Source of the DNA: Candidatus Desantisiibacteriota bacterium | GTDB lineage: Bacteria > JACRDZ01 | Direction: 5' to 3' | Length of the DNA: 15,020 nucleotides | NCBI GenBank assembly: GCA_016209155.1 | Contig: JACQWU010000165.1 | Location: forward strand, 1-15,020 | Part shown: positions 1-9,137 of the stretch, piece by piece | Layout of the letters: every line of letters starts with the position of its first letter | Numbering within the stretch: the stretch's first letter is position 1 | Notes under the pieces: generated by a model | Told to the model about the DNA's origin: nothing | Database searches by the model: none | Seen by the model: only the letters and a program-made list of their open reading frames with translations | Position numbers and translations under genes: made by a program

Positions 1-357
1 ATTTGCTACATAAACAGTAGCATAAGTAACTGCAGTATCCCCATCTCCCTCGGTACGTATATTTAATAAACGTATCTTTTTCGATCGCATTTCTTCCAGA
101 CTTTTTGTAATCAAATCATAACCAGGGGAGCTTTTGAATTCGATATAAACACCTTCTCTAACAGAATGTGCTACGGCTTGTTTATTTTTTTCAGCTTGTT
201 GCCATGCAATATTAAGCCTATCAAAAAGATATTTGCTATGTACTTGTCTATCACGATCAGGAATGCGTGGTTCTTTACGACCTGAAGGGTTACTTGTAAA
301 ATTTTTTATATCAGGCAATTCCCTAAGAAAAATATGCTTGAGTTGTTGCTTGACCAT
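1..357 (-). CDS. ietS: IetS-like S8 family (subtilisin-like) serine peptidase, N-terminal part only
   Basis: This frame is open from an ATG at 357 to the window edge, 119 codons, so only the N-terminal part is seen and the catalytic Asp/His/Ser residues lie outside. The start region (HIFLRELPDIKNF, then IPDRDRQVHSKYLFDRL, then EGVYIEFKSSPGYDL and RLLNIRTEGDGDTAVTYATVYV) matches the conserved N-terminal domain found on S8 peptidases that pair with AAA ATPases. The start is supported by AAAGGA at 370-375, inside the end of the preceding gene and 12 nt before the ATG. Only 6 nt separate it from the ATPase stop, so the two are co-transcribed and probably coupled. In the known ietA/ietS pair the protease acts as toxin or effector and the ATPase restrains it, with roles in plasmid maintenance and reported phage defence. 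The family call rests on recalled similarity plus the ATPase neighbour. Confidence 0.78.
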   Translation of the reverse strand, partial: MVKQQLKHIFLRELPDIKNFTSNPSGRKEPRIPDRDRQVHSKYLFDRLNIAWQQAEKNKQAVAHSVREGVYIEFKSSPGYDLITKSLEEMRSKKIRLLNIRTEGDGDTAVTYATVYVAN

Positions 358-363
358 ATTTGT

Positions 364-1335
364 TTATCGTCCTTTAATATGATATGCAGAACGGCGCTCT
401 TTTAGTAAATCTTCAAATAATTTAAAAGTAACCAAATTTTTATTATTTAATATTGTTAACTTTATCGCATCTCTACATACATGATCAATTTCAGCGTGAC
501 TAAGCCCTTCAGAAATTTCAGAAGCCTTTTCAAAAGGAAAGTTCTCACTGCGAAAAACTCCCAACAGATTATTAATCAATCTTTTACGATCATCTTGTTC
601 AGGCAAATCATAATGAAGAACATCATCGAATCTTCGAAATAATGCCCGATCAAGCAATTCCAGATTATTAGTAGCTGCAATAATTAAATTATTTGAAGTA
701 TCTTTCTCAATAAACTGCAAAAAAGCATTTAATACTCGACGCATTTCACCAACATCATTTTCTAATTTCCTCTCACCGCCAATAGCGTCAAATTCATCAA
801 ATAAATAAACCCCGGGCATTTCACTCATTTTATCAAAAATTTGCCTGAGTTTTGCGCCGGTTTCGCCCATAAATTTAGTAACCAGCCTATCCATTTGAAT
901 AATGTGTAATAGTTGTTTTAATTCAGATGCCAGAACTTTAGCTGTCATGGTTTTACCTGTTCCCGGCGGGCCGGCTAAAAGTATTTTACGACGATGAGAT
1001 AATCCATGACTTTTAAGCTTATTTTGCTGCCGAAACTCAGTAATAATCCTTTCAATTCTTTTTTTTAATTGTTCATTGACTATCAAAGATGATATTGGAA
1101 GTTCCGGCTGTTCGGTAAAAATAAGTCCATTAAGGTTCTGAGGAATAACAAGAATATTTTTTCGAGAAGGTTCTTTTTTTGCTTTATCAACAATATCTCG
1201 AATCTCGTGAGCCACCTCGCTATGCCCCTGGCGAGCTTCATGGGCTGCAATTTGCAAAACAGTTGAAAAGAACTGCTCAGAATTGTCATTGTAATGCGAA
1301 CGAATTAAGGCTTTTACTTGTTCTGATGTAGCCAT
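364..1335 (-). CDS. ietA: IetA-like AAA+ ATPase, partner of an S8 peptidase
   Basis: This is a 323-residue AAA+ ATPase. Walker A GPPGTGKT is at residues 122-129, Walker B VYLFDEFD at 176-183, the sensor 1 region IIAATNN at 218-224, and the candidate arginine finger LFRRFDD at 232-238. An N-terminal helical region of about 100 residues precedes the ATPase core, and a C-terminal helical lid with SHAEIDHVCRDA follows. A strong ribosome site AAGGAG lies just before the ATG at 1335. The next gene downstream is the S8 peptidase, 6 nt away. In this two-gene arrangement the ATPase is the antitoxin-like or regulatory partner of the protease (known for ietAS). It could also be described simply as a CDC48/FtsH-like AAA ATPase. 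The open frame is intact with all key nucleotide-binding residues present, unlike several upstream genes. Confidence 0.85.
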   Translation of the reverse strand: MATSEQVKALIRSHYNDNSEQFFSTVLQIAAHEARQGHSEVAHEIRDIVDKAKKEPSRKNILVIPQNLNGLIFTEQPELPISSLIVNEQLKKRIERIITEFRQQNKLKSHGLSHRRKILLAGPPGTGKTMTAKVLASELKQLLHIIQMDRLVTKFMGETGAKLRQIFDKMSEMPGVYLFDEFDAIGGERKLENDVGEMRRVLNAFLQFIEKDTSNNLIIAATNNLELLDRALFRRFDDVLHYDLPEQDDRKRLINNLLGVFRSENFPFEKASEISEGLSHAEIDHVCRDAIKLTILNNKNLVTFKLFEDLLKERRSAYHIKGR

Positions 1336-1433
1336 TTTTTGCTCCTTAAATAATTTGCCTTTGAAAACAATAACAATTGAAGTGTTTGTATATTATTATA
1401 ATTAAATAATATAAAAAAATATATAAATAAATT
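1336..1433 (-). promoter_or_regulatory. AT-rich intergenic leader of the ATPase/peptidase pair with a possible -10 box
   Basis: The 98 bases between the small hypothetical gene and the ATPase are almost pure A/T. On the minus strand a consensus-like TATAAT occurs at 1395-1400, about 60 nt before the ATPase start, but no convincing -35 box stands at the right distance. The region probably carries the ATPase promoter. Its extreme AT content makes chance matches likely. Confidence 0.25.
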
Positions 1434-1826
1434 TTATTTAATTAATTTTAAAGAAGCTTTTGATGCAAGTTCTATTGCAGCCATTTGTCTGGCGGATTTT
1501 TCATCCGGCCATCCAATAATATTTGCATGACGTTCAGGAATATTGTCAGGATCAATTTTTAGTCCAGCTTTATTAATATCCATAGGACTAATTTCAGCTC
1601 TTCCATGTAAATTTTTATCAGAAATATTTTTTTTACCCATTTCCCAAATTTCATTTTCCTCAAGCCCAACAATTCTAAAAATAGAGAGTTTTAAATTTGA
1701 CGGTGGCATAAACGCAGAATATTTTACACGATTATTTTGTTGGCTAAAATGGCTGCTGCTGGTTAAATATCTGCAAAGTGGCTCATCCGTTGTAATTTGT
1801 TCAAATGGACTAAAATCAATTTTCAT
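1434..1826 (-). CDS. Conserved hypothetical protein, third gene of the TIGR04255 module
   Basis: This is a 130-residue soluble protein with no signal peptide or membrane segment. Its ATG overlaps the stop of the preceding gene (ATGA at 1823-1826), so translation is probably coupled. Recognisable stretches are SIFRIVGLEENEIWEMG (residues 49-65), LHGRAEIS, and RHANIIGWPDEKSARQMAAIELASKASL near the C-terminus. This pattern (HGRA, then RHANI..WP..K....A..LA) recurs in uncharacterised proteins of about this size, to my recollection, but I cannot assign a biochemical role. It is the last gene of a three-gene unit headed by a TIGR04255 protein. I infer a shared function, possibly defence or toxin-antitoxin, given the neighbouring IetAS and restriction-like genes. 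The reading frame is intact. Confidence 0.7.
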   Translation of the reverse strand: MKIDFSPFEQITTDEPLCRYLTSSSHFSQQNNRVKYSAFMPPSNLKLSIFRIVGLEENEIWEMGKKNISDKNLHGRAEISPMDINKAGLKIDPDNIPERHANIIGWPDEKSARQMAAIELASKASLKLIK

Positions 1827-2320
1827 TTATAAACTCTTTTAATATTATATAAAATCAAATCTGGAATATCCCTATCAAAATCTTCCGTCCCGTGTATTCT
1901 TTTATTACCAAAAATACCGGCAAAAATAATTTTATTATAACCTTCTAAACATAAGGTGAATATTTTTGATTGAGACCGATACCATTCAAAAGCAATATTT
2001 CCATCGGGGTCAATAGTTGCCTCGGGGATTGGGATGCTAATTGGTAAGGTTTCAATTAATTTTCTTGCATTATTGTATGAATGAATGTTTATAGATACGG
2101 AGCCATAACCATCCCAGTTATTAATGGAGCATTCTTTATATATATTTTCAAGAGCTCCCAACGCTTCTTTACGCGGTTCACCCAAGGTTATGTTATCCAA
2201 AAATATTTTTTCTCTAAATTTTCTAAATAATTCGCTTATTTTGATAGCATCATCACTTATCCCTTTACTAACATATGAATTTGGAATGTCCATATCTGAT
2301 TGATAGTAGGTATCAGTCAT
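1823..2320 (-). CDS. Conserved hypothetical protein with a WDGYG motif, second gene of the TIGR04255 module
   Basis: This is a 165-residue soluble protein. Its start overlaps the upstream stop by four bases (ATGA at 2317-2320), and its own stop overlaps the next start (1823-1826). The central motif ECSINNWDGYGSVSI (about residues 83-97) is the most distinctive part. It is followed by a short region with PIPEATIDPDGNIAFEW and a beta-rich C-terminal half. Similar small proteins with a WDGYG-type motif occur beside TIGR04255 genes in other genomes, to my recollection, but their function is unknown. No membrane segment, catalytic triad or nucleotide-binding loop is evident. The strict four-base overlaps on both sides argue that the three products are made in fixed proportion, as expected for a complex. 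Confidence 0.7.
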   Translation of the reverse strand: MTDTYYQSDMDIPNSYVSKGISDDAIKISELFRKFREKIFLDNITLGEPRKEALGALENIYKECSINNWDGYGSVSINIHSYNNARKLIETLPISIPIPEATIDPDGNIAFEWYRSQSKIFTLCLEGYNKIIFAGIFGNKRIHGTEDFDRDIPDLILYNIKRVYK

Positions 2321-3060
2321 AAAAATAGCTCCTGTGTTTTATTTGTTATTGTATTAAAAAATATTTTATTTTTTATTTCACGAAATCTTTCAAGCGTTGA
2401 CCATATTTCTGAACTATCAGTTTCAAAATCTTTTGTTTTAAAAACATCTATATCTAGAATTATTATCGGCAAATTATCCTTTTTATCAACCTCGTGAGCT
2501 TGAATAAAATTTGCCACTATATCCTGTTCTAAATTAATAACCATTCTGGAAAAATAATTACTGATTTTTTGAGGCAATCCCGCTGGAACAGTTGGAGGCG
2601 TTTTTATATAATCTGAAAAAGAAAACTCAGATTTAGGTATTTTAATATGATTTATATAACGAACAGCGATACGATTTACTGAATTTGGTTTAATTTTACT
2701 AATGTAAATATCATAAAGATTTTTAGCTTTTTTTAATATATCATCCCAATTTGTATAAGGTTTTAATCGGCTAAAAGTTAAGCCATCCAATCTGAGTTGA
2801 ACAACTTCTTTCTCATCGGTAGATTTAAATAAATACCCTATCAATCCTTCATCTAATAATTGTGGCGGGATAAAAGCATTGTTTTTAAGTTCTAATTTAT
2901 AACCGGCTGTTTTTATTTCTTTTTCATGAGGATATTGTTCTTTAATACTATCTTTTATAGACAAAAGATCTTTTACTTGAAAATCTTTTGGAAGATTAAC
3001 GCTAAAAGCTATAACTGCTTCTTCAATAGGTGCATTGAGTAAATGAGGATATGTAGTCAT
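2317..3060 (-). CDS. TIGR04255 family protein
   Basis: The supported start is the ATG at 3060 (MTTYPHLLNAPIEEA), preceded by AAAGGATA; this gives 247 residues. A longer open frame reaches 3120, but its first residues (MVGQTFLSD) come from a REP palindrome in the leader and are not part of the family. The N-terminal NAPIEEAVIAFSV pattern is the hallmark of TIGR04255, a sporadically distributed family of about 250-270 residues and unknown function. Other typical features are the central RLDGLTFSRLKPYTNWDDIL segment and IAVRYINHIKIP in the middle. It overlaps the next gene by four bases. The order TIGR04255, WDGYG protein, HGRA protein looks like a self-contained accessory module. I infer a defence-related role only from neighbourhood. 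Confidence 0.8.
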   Translation of the reverse strand: MTTYPHLLNAPIEEAVIAFSVNLPKDFQVKDLLSIKDSIKEQYPHEKEIKTAGYKLELKNNAFIPPQLLDEGLIGYLFKSTDEKEVVQLRLDGLTFSRLKPYTNWDDILKKAKNLYDIYISKIKPNSVNRIAVRYINHIKIPKSEFSFSDYIKTPPTVPAGLPQKISNYFSRMVINLEQDIVANFIQAHEVDKKDNLPIIILDIDVFKTKDFETDSSEIWSTLERFREIKNKIFFNTITNKTQELFL

Positions 3061-3090
3061 GAATTTTATCCTTTTCAAAAAATACAGAAA

Positions 3091-3119
3091 AATGTCAGAC
3101 AGGAATGTCTGACCTACCA
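3091..3119 (+). repeat. REP-like palindrome in the 5' leader of the TIGR04255 gene
   Basis: The plus strand reads GTCAGACA-GGAA-TGTCTGAC at 3094-3113, a perfect 8-bp stem with a 4-nt loop, followed by the CTACC tail seen in all family members. It is the only copy in the window that lies outside a translated region. It sits between a candidate promoter (3152-3181) and the ribosome site of the TIGR04255 gene, so the transcript would carry a hairpin in its leader. Confidence 0.85.
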
Positions 3120-3151
3120 TTAATATTATTAATATATTTTTATTAGATATT

Positions 3152-3181
3152 ATTATATCTTATTATTGGTTTAATATACAA
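3152..3181 (-). promoter_or_regulatory. Candidate sigma-70-type promoter for the TIGR04255 module
   Basis: On the minus strand a perfect TATAAT occupies 3152-3157. TTGTAT lies at 3176-3181, an 18-nt spacing, just after the methyltransferase stop codon (3183-3185). The predicted start of transcription is near 3145, about 85 nt before the TIGR04255 ATG. The surroundings are very AT-rich and the -35 box matches only partly, so this is a moderate-to-low call. Confidence 0.35.
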
Positions 3182-3345
3182 TTTATTTTTTCCCCTCAAT
3201 AATCTTTACTTCCTCAATCTCCTGCATTTTAGCCATTGCTATGCTGACCGGGTGATTAGGATTGGAAAATTCTTTGTATACTTTTTCAATTATAATAAGC
3301 GCTTTTTCAGATTCGCCTTTTTCCACCAACGGCTGAATATCCGGT

Positions 3346-3373
3346 ACCGGTAGGTCAGACATTCCTGTCTGAC
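3346..3373 (+). repeat. Single REP-like palindrome inside the methyltransferase C-terminus
   Basis: The plus strand reads GTCAGACATTCCTGTCTGAC at 3354-3373, preceded by the CGGTAG tail. On the minus (coding) strand it is translated in frame as CQTGMSDLP, between the conserved AAGANILCHLQK segment and the final domain. It disrupts no frame and sits at a boundary between two conserved blocks. Confidence 0.88.
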
Positions 3374-5128
3374 ATTTTTGCAGATGGCAGAGGATATTGG
3401 CGCCAGCAGCGGTTATTTCATCGGGGAGATAAAGTTCATAGACAATGGCGTCGATGAGGGATTCGAAGAAAGAACTTTTCTGATTTCCAAAAACTTTTAA
3501 AAAAGTTATGTATTCAACAGTTTTTGATAATTCCAAGATTGGAAATATTAAATTATCAGGAATTGGTATTTGTCCAATTTCATTATTCCCAATATTAAAA
3601 TAGCCACCAGCCATTGATAATGAGTTAAAATATTTACTAAACCAAAATGATATGATTTTTGAATTTAAAATACCTGTTAATGTTTTTAGTTTCCCAGATT
3701 CACCTAATATTATAGAAGTTGATTTCCCTGCACAATATTCCCCCATATCGAAAAAGGCTTCAATTCTCAGAGACATGCCTGCAATTATAATTTTTGGAGA
3801 TTTTGATTGTTTTAGTCTTATTGTATTAATTATCCTCAAACTATCTGGTGTAATAATCGGAGTTAAATAACTTTCTTTGATATATTGTGTTCTTTTAATG
3901 CCCCAAAGTGATTGATATGGATCAATAGTCCCTGTATTAATAAATTTAAAATATATTTTTTGCTTATCTAATTCTTTTACGTATTCTTTTATTTGATAAG
4001 CTTCATTTACAGTTGCAGAGCCCAATATCATTGGAAAAATTTTATTTAATTGATTATATTCACTTAATTTAATTACTAACTTTAAAGTACTTTTATCGAA
4101 AAAGAATTTATCCCAAAATATATCTTTATAAAAAAGATCGGATTCTATATCGTTTTGTATATTAATATTTGTTAAATCACTCATCACCTTTGTTTTTACA
4201 TTATTAAGATGTTGATTATCGTTTTTTGCAATCAAAACAATAGGATAAACATCGGCTTCCTTAAATACATCAACAGATGAATAATCTATTAATTCGACTA
4301 CTGTTTTGCTATTAAGAAATAATCTTAAATCGTATGCATATTTAGCCGAAATTAATTTATTAGGGATAATAAAAGAAAGTCCTCCTCCTTTAACAGTCAA
4401 ATTCATTGCTTTTTCAACAAATACAACAAAAAGGTCCCAATTTCCTTTTGCACTTTGATATAAACTTTTTAAAATTTCTCTATATGCTGGGGTATCTCTA
4501 GTCATAGTTTCGGAGTCAACATACGGTGGATTCCCAATCACCACATCAAACCCATCCGCAGCTTTGGGGAAAAAATATTTCGGTTCAAAAAATTCCACAA
4601 CTTCTTGCTTAAACAAGTTTTTGTAGCTATTCCAAAGTTTCAAATCGTGTTTTTTTTCTTCTATTGATTTTTTATTTTTTTCCACCCAGTTTTTATCAAA
4701 CATGGGATTCTCAAAAGTAATAATCTTCTCAATATTTTTTATTTTCTCCTGACATTTATTAGTAATCAAATGTGATATTTCATCCCTTAGCTTCTTTTTG
4801 TCGTCAGGTTTATTGGCGCTGAAGTATTGACCTGTAAGTTTATCAAACTTTTCAAAAAAAGGATCAGCCAGCATAGAAAGTAAATCAGTATTTGCAGGTT
4901 CAGCTTGAGGCGCGCTAATTAGTGTGTTTGCAGCTACCAGTTTAAAGTCAAGATTCGGCAGAGCTTCAAAGCCTCTATTCTCAGCGCCGGGTTTTTCGCG
5001 CTGATCAACCAAGAGCGAAATAAAAAATCGTAATTTAGATATTTGAATGGCTATAGGTTGAATATCAACTCCATAGATGCATTCTTGTATAATACCAAGT
5101 TTGCGGACATAATCCCATCTTTCATCTT

Positions 5129-6208
<1,080 letters not shown>

Positions 6209-6228
6209 TTTACCAAGTAATTCAGGGT

Positions 6229-7632
6229 CTAATTATAATTGTTTAAAATATCAATAAGACCGTGAATTGTTAATTTTGATTTCTTTTTGTCTTCATATTC
6301 ACAGCATAAATCAATATCTTTATATTCGCCAAAAAATAGTTTATCGGGCACAATTGGTTGTTTTGATTTTACTTGTGAAAATCCGTCTAGTCGTATTTCA
6401 GCAGGGTTGTCAGCATCCTTCCGGTTATCAAGGCAATCAAATAGGCCACCATTAAGAAATGGAATATTTTCAAAATGCTTTAAAATATCCGCTTTATTTT
6501 TAAACAATTCTACGTATCGATATACTAACGGGTCTCCATAATCAGGATTCGGGTATACATTTGTAATAACTTTACGATCGGCAATAGGTTTGCTGAGTGT
6601 AGCAAAGAACAAGTTTTGCAAGATAGCTTTATAATAAATGGTTTCATCGCTATCCGAACCTTGAAAATTTTTAAGTATATTTTTTAGGCTATTAATATTG
6701 AAAAGATCTTCTTTAATTAGTCCTTTTTCCTTCATAAACCAACAAAAAAGCAGACGTGTAAGAAGTCGTATTAGCGATTCGCTTTGATGAACTTTATCAT
6801 CGATTAAATCTTCCGATGGTCTAATCTGAGGGAATTTAACACTCTTTTGTGCCCATAAATACCAATTAAAAAGCTCTTGATAAAACTTTTTATTAAGTTC
6901 TTTCGTATCAAGCGTTTTTTGCCATGCTTTATGGAGGTCAACAAAATTTGCAAATTTATGTTTACGAAATAATTCATCAAACGATAAATCAAAAAGTATT
7001 TCAATATGCGCCCGATGCGGATTTTCTATATTTATATCTTTGATAAGTGTTACTTTTTCAAGTACATCTTTTCTTTCATCTTTTTTATGCAATCTGCGGT
7101 TTATGATTGATAGTGTTAAAGTTAAACCGTGTTTAAATAAAATCATTACAGGCATTGGAAAAACTTTATTTACTTCACGGGTAATCTGGCTTAACTCGGT
7201 TCGGGTGTATTGCGGTTTTGATAAAAAAAAAAAAAAAAAAAGGTAAGATTCTATAATGGTGTTGTTGACCGGGAGGTCAGACATTGGTAGGTCAGACATT
7301 CCTGTCTGACACCGATTATTATTCTTGTTGTTGACAGGCAGGAATGCCTGTCCTACCGGTCCTACCACCCCCGACATTTCTTCTTTTGAAAGCTGAAATA
7401 AAAGGTCAACATATTTCCAATCGCATACAAATGCTTTTTCATTTTTAAAATGGGTATTGCCTTCAAGAAAAGAATCTTTAAAAAATTTATAAGTCTTTTG
7501 ACTGAAAGGGCTTTGCCTGTCTGTTATATAGCCGAGAGTTTTAAATAATTCCAATGCATTTTCACTAAGATTAATTTTTATAAAAGATTGAATAGATTTA
7601 ACAATATTTTTCTTTACATCTATTTCTATCAT
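6229..7632 (-). CDS. N-terminal fragment of the broken Eco57I-like methyltransferase gene
   Basis: The ATG at 7632 (MIEIDVKKNIVKSIQSFI) directly follows the helicase/nuclease remnant. The fragment is 467 residues long and matches the large N-terminal region found in methyltransferases of this group: YTRTELSQITREVNKVFPMPVMILFKHG, SLIRLLTRLLFCWFMKEKGLI, and IPFLNGGLFDCLD followed by LTIHGLIDILNNY. Homologues continue directly into the SAM-binding half, but here a stop follows NNYN. The next frame resumes at LDPELLGKVFENLL, so roughly 14 codons plus one base appear to be lost. A REPIN inserts the peptides VGPVGQAFLPVN and CQTGMSDLPMSDLP near residues 90-125. A 19-nt A/T homopolymer encodes a phenylalanine run right after it. 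It belongs with the 5129-6208 and 3183-5213 fragments. Confidence 0.82.
   Translation of the reverse strand: MIEIDVKKNIVKSIQSFIKINLSENALELFKTLGYITDRQSPFSQKTYKFFKDSFLEGNTHFKNEKAFVCDWKYVDLLFQLSKEEMSGVVGPVGQAFLPVNNKNNNRCQTGMSDLPMSDLPVNNTIIESYLFFFFFLSKPQYTRTELSQITREVNKVFPMPVMILFKHGLTLTLSIINRRLHKKDERKDVLEKVTLIKDINIENPHRAHIEILFDLSFDELFRKHKFANFVDLHKAWQKTLDTKELNKKFYQELFNWYLWAQKSVKFPQIRPSEDLIDDKVHQSESLIRLLTRLLFCWFMKEKGLIKEDLFNINSLKNILKNFQGSDSDETIYYKAILQNLFFATLSKPIADRKVITNVYPNPDYGDPLVYRYVELFKNKADILKHFENIPFLNGGLFDCLDNRKDADNPAEIRLDGFSQVKSKQPIVPDKLFFGEYKDIDLCCEYEDKKKSKLTIHGLIDILNNYN
7223..7241 (+). repeat. 19-nt homopolymer (A19 on plus, T19 on coding strand) inside the methyltransferase N-terminus
   Basis: The run encodes consecutive phenylalanines just before LSKPQYTRTELSQ. 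Homologous sequence is not expected to be poly-Phe here. Runs of this length slip readily during replication, and any change not divisible by three would close the methyltransferase frame. It is also a place where read errors are likely. Confidence 0.93.
7264..7370 (+). repeat. REPIN near the N-terminus of the methyltransferase gene
   Basis: The first palindrome GTCAGACATTCCTGTCTGAC is at 7291-7310, preceded by a partial arm GGTCAGACATT at 7275-7285. The second, GACAGGCA-GGAA-TGCCTGTC, is at 7333-7352 with a CTACCGGTCCTACC tail. The linker contains GTTGTT and ATTATTATT units. It is translated in frame and sits between the conserved LLFQLSKEEMSG and SYLF segments. Confidence 0.87.
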
Positions 7633-7634
7633 GG

Positions 7635-7769
7635 TTATAACCTTTTTAATTCATTTTTAACAAACTCTTCGAGCTGCTGTTTACCTGGAAGTTCAACAAG
7701 ATATTTTGATACAAACAAGTTATCATCCATTCCTGCATATATCAAACTCCTTATTTTATAATCAACCAT
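7635..7769 (-). pseudogene. Remnant resembling the C-terminal tail of a YhcG/DUF1016 PD-(D/E)XK nuclease
   Basis: A 44-codon frame starting at an ATG (7769) overlaps the last codons of the helicase and stops two bases before the methyltransferase ATG. Its C-terminal part, NLFVSKYLVELPGKQQ then LEEFVKNELKRL, closely resembles the end of DUF1016/YhcG-type nucleases (pattern IFASKYxLYLPxxEEL). The nuclease core, which should be some 300 residues, is absent. A strong ribosome site (AAGGAG) lies within this stretch, followed by an out-of-frame ATG. This fits an internal deletion that joined the start of an old gene to its end (inference). An alternative is a genuine small protein gene. Confidence 0.45.
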
Positions 7770-9137
7770 GTTACCAATTCAAAATTATCCATTTCATTTA
7801 ACTGTTTTGCAAGTGGAATTATTAATGCGCTTCTATCAGAAGTAAGTTTCAGGTTGCCTTTTTTCTTGAATATCCGTATAACCTCATCAACCGCTTGTTT
7901 TAATAGTTCTGTAAACTTATCCATATTTTCACCGTTTTGAGTTTCTTTATTAAAAATTTCGCATAGTTTATCATAAGGGGCAACTCTCTTCTGACACATA
8001 AGGCGGTATATTTCCAGAATCTGCTTAGCGTTTGTATAGTTAAACCGGACAGTTCCATCACTACGGATATAAACTAAAAAATATGGGTTGAGAGGATTAA
8101 TCTCTTCGTTTCCGTCACTTTCGCCTTTTTGTTTAAGACAAAATACAATGCCGGGCTTTATTATGTCTTTTTCTCCTGCACTGAATTTGTTGACAGACAG
8201 GAATGTCTGTCCTACCGGTCCTGATGGCGAAGGGACTACCGCATATAAACCAAAAGGCGCGTTCATTAATCTAGTCCGGTTGTTTTCAATAAAATTTAAC
8301 AGTTCAATTCTGAAATCGTCTAAGGTAAAATCTGTCAGGGATACGGTCTCATCCATATCTTCAAGGTCAAGAACCTCATCCTTCAATTTTTTTAATTGCT
8401 GGTTACGGTATTTTAAATCATCTGTAATGAGTTCTTCAATTTGCTCTGTATTAAGAATATTATCTTCGCCTGTTGCGGTGACATCTACGAGCGCCATGCG
8501 GACTTCTACGCGCTCTTTTAAGTTGATATAATTATCTAAATCTTTTGTAGGCCAAAAATTCACTAATTGGATTTTATTATTTATGCTTCCCAAGCGGTCA
8601 ATCCGTCCAAAACGCTGTATAATTCGCACCGGATTCCAGTGTATGTCATAGTTAATAATATAATCACAATCCTGCAGGTTCTGTCCCTCACTGATACAAT
8701 CTGTTGCTATCAGAATATCAATTTCTTCTTTTTGCAAATCAGAGGCTGCCATTTTTGCTCGGTTTTTAGATATGGGTGAAAAGTTAAGCAAAATACTGTC
8801 GTAATCATTTTTCCCATAGGTTGTTTGTGTATAACTACCGCATACAAGCGCGGAATGTAAATTCAGTTCTTTTTTACAGTATTCCTGAATATTCTTATAC
8901 AGGTATTGAGCAGTATCTGCAAAGGCAGTAAAAACAATAACCTTTTTATTATTATTGTTGAATGGTGTTTTTACTTTTGAATTAATAATTTTTTTTAATT
9001 CAACAAGTTTAGCGTCTCTTTCCGGAGTTACGGTACAGGCATTATTAAGTAAATCGGAAAGTGCTTCTTTATCTTTTTTCAGATCATCCAGCCATTCCTC
9101 TAAATTAATATCCGCAAGATCAAATTTTAATTTTTTT
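7751..9137 (-). CDS. C-terminal half of the PLD/SNF2-type helicase (frameshifted gene)
   Basis: In-frame coding continues upstream of the TTG at 8791 to the seven-A run at 9131-9137. The regained sequence (KFDLADINLEEWLDDLKK, ALSDLLNNACTVTPERDAK, KKVIVFTAFADTAQYLYKN) is clearly the missing link to the helicase C-terminal domain. Motif V-like ILIATDCISEGQNLQ and motif VI QRFGRIDRLGS are intact. The end, FELVTWLIIK, matches the normal end of this family. A REP palindrome at 8190-8226 inserts the peptide GPVGQTFLSVN after LYAVVPSPS. Removing one A at 9131-9137 makes 7751-10991 a single open frame of 1079 residues, reading MDWKKLKFDLAD across the join. The gene is the first of the helicase/methyltransferase pair. 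Confidence 0.85.
8190..8226 (+). repeat. Single REP-like palindrome in the helicase C-terminal half
   Basis: GACAGACA-GGAA-TGTCTGTC at 8192-8211 is a perfect 8-bp stem with a stem sequence intermediate between the two other types. The CTACCGGTCCTGATGG tail follows. It is translated in frame as GPVGQTFLSVN on the coding strand, between the MNAPFGLYAVVPSPS and GEKDIIKPGIVFCL segments. Confidence 0.87.

Noticed and set aside
1083-1289. Short minus- and plus-strand open frames overlapping the main genes (e.g. 1083-1289, 2300-2497, 9836-10105, 14161-14457)
   Set aside because: They are out-of-frame shadows of conserved genes, without ribosome sites or recognisable sequence.
3061-3120. A longer TIGR04255 protein starting at 3120
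   Set aside because: The extra residues come from the REP palindrome, no ribosome site precedes that ATG, and the family normally begins at MxxxHLLNAPIEEA, which has a good site at 3060.
3144-3160. A terminator at the inverted repeat AGATAT-TATT-ATATCT
   Set aside because: The stem is only A/T and short, there is no clean T-run on the transcribed side, and the same bases form the better -10 box.
8088-8531. A 147-residue plus-strand open frame
   Set aside because: It is exactly antisense to conserved helicase sequence, is rich in Ser/Arg from reversed coding, and has no ribosome site or family resemblance.
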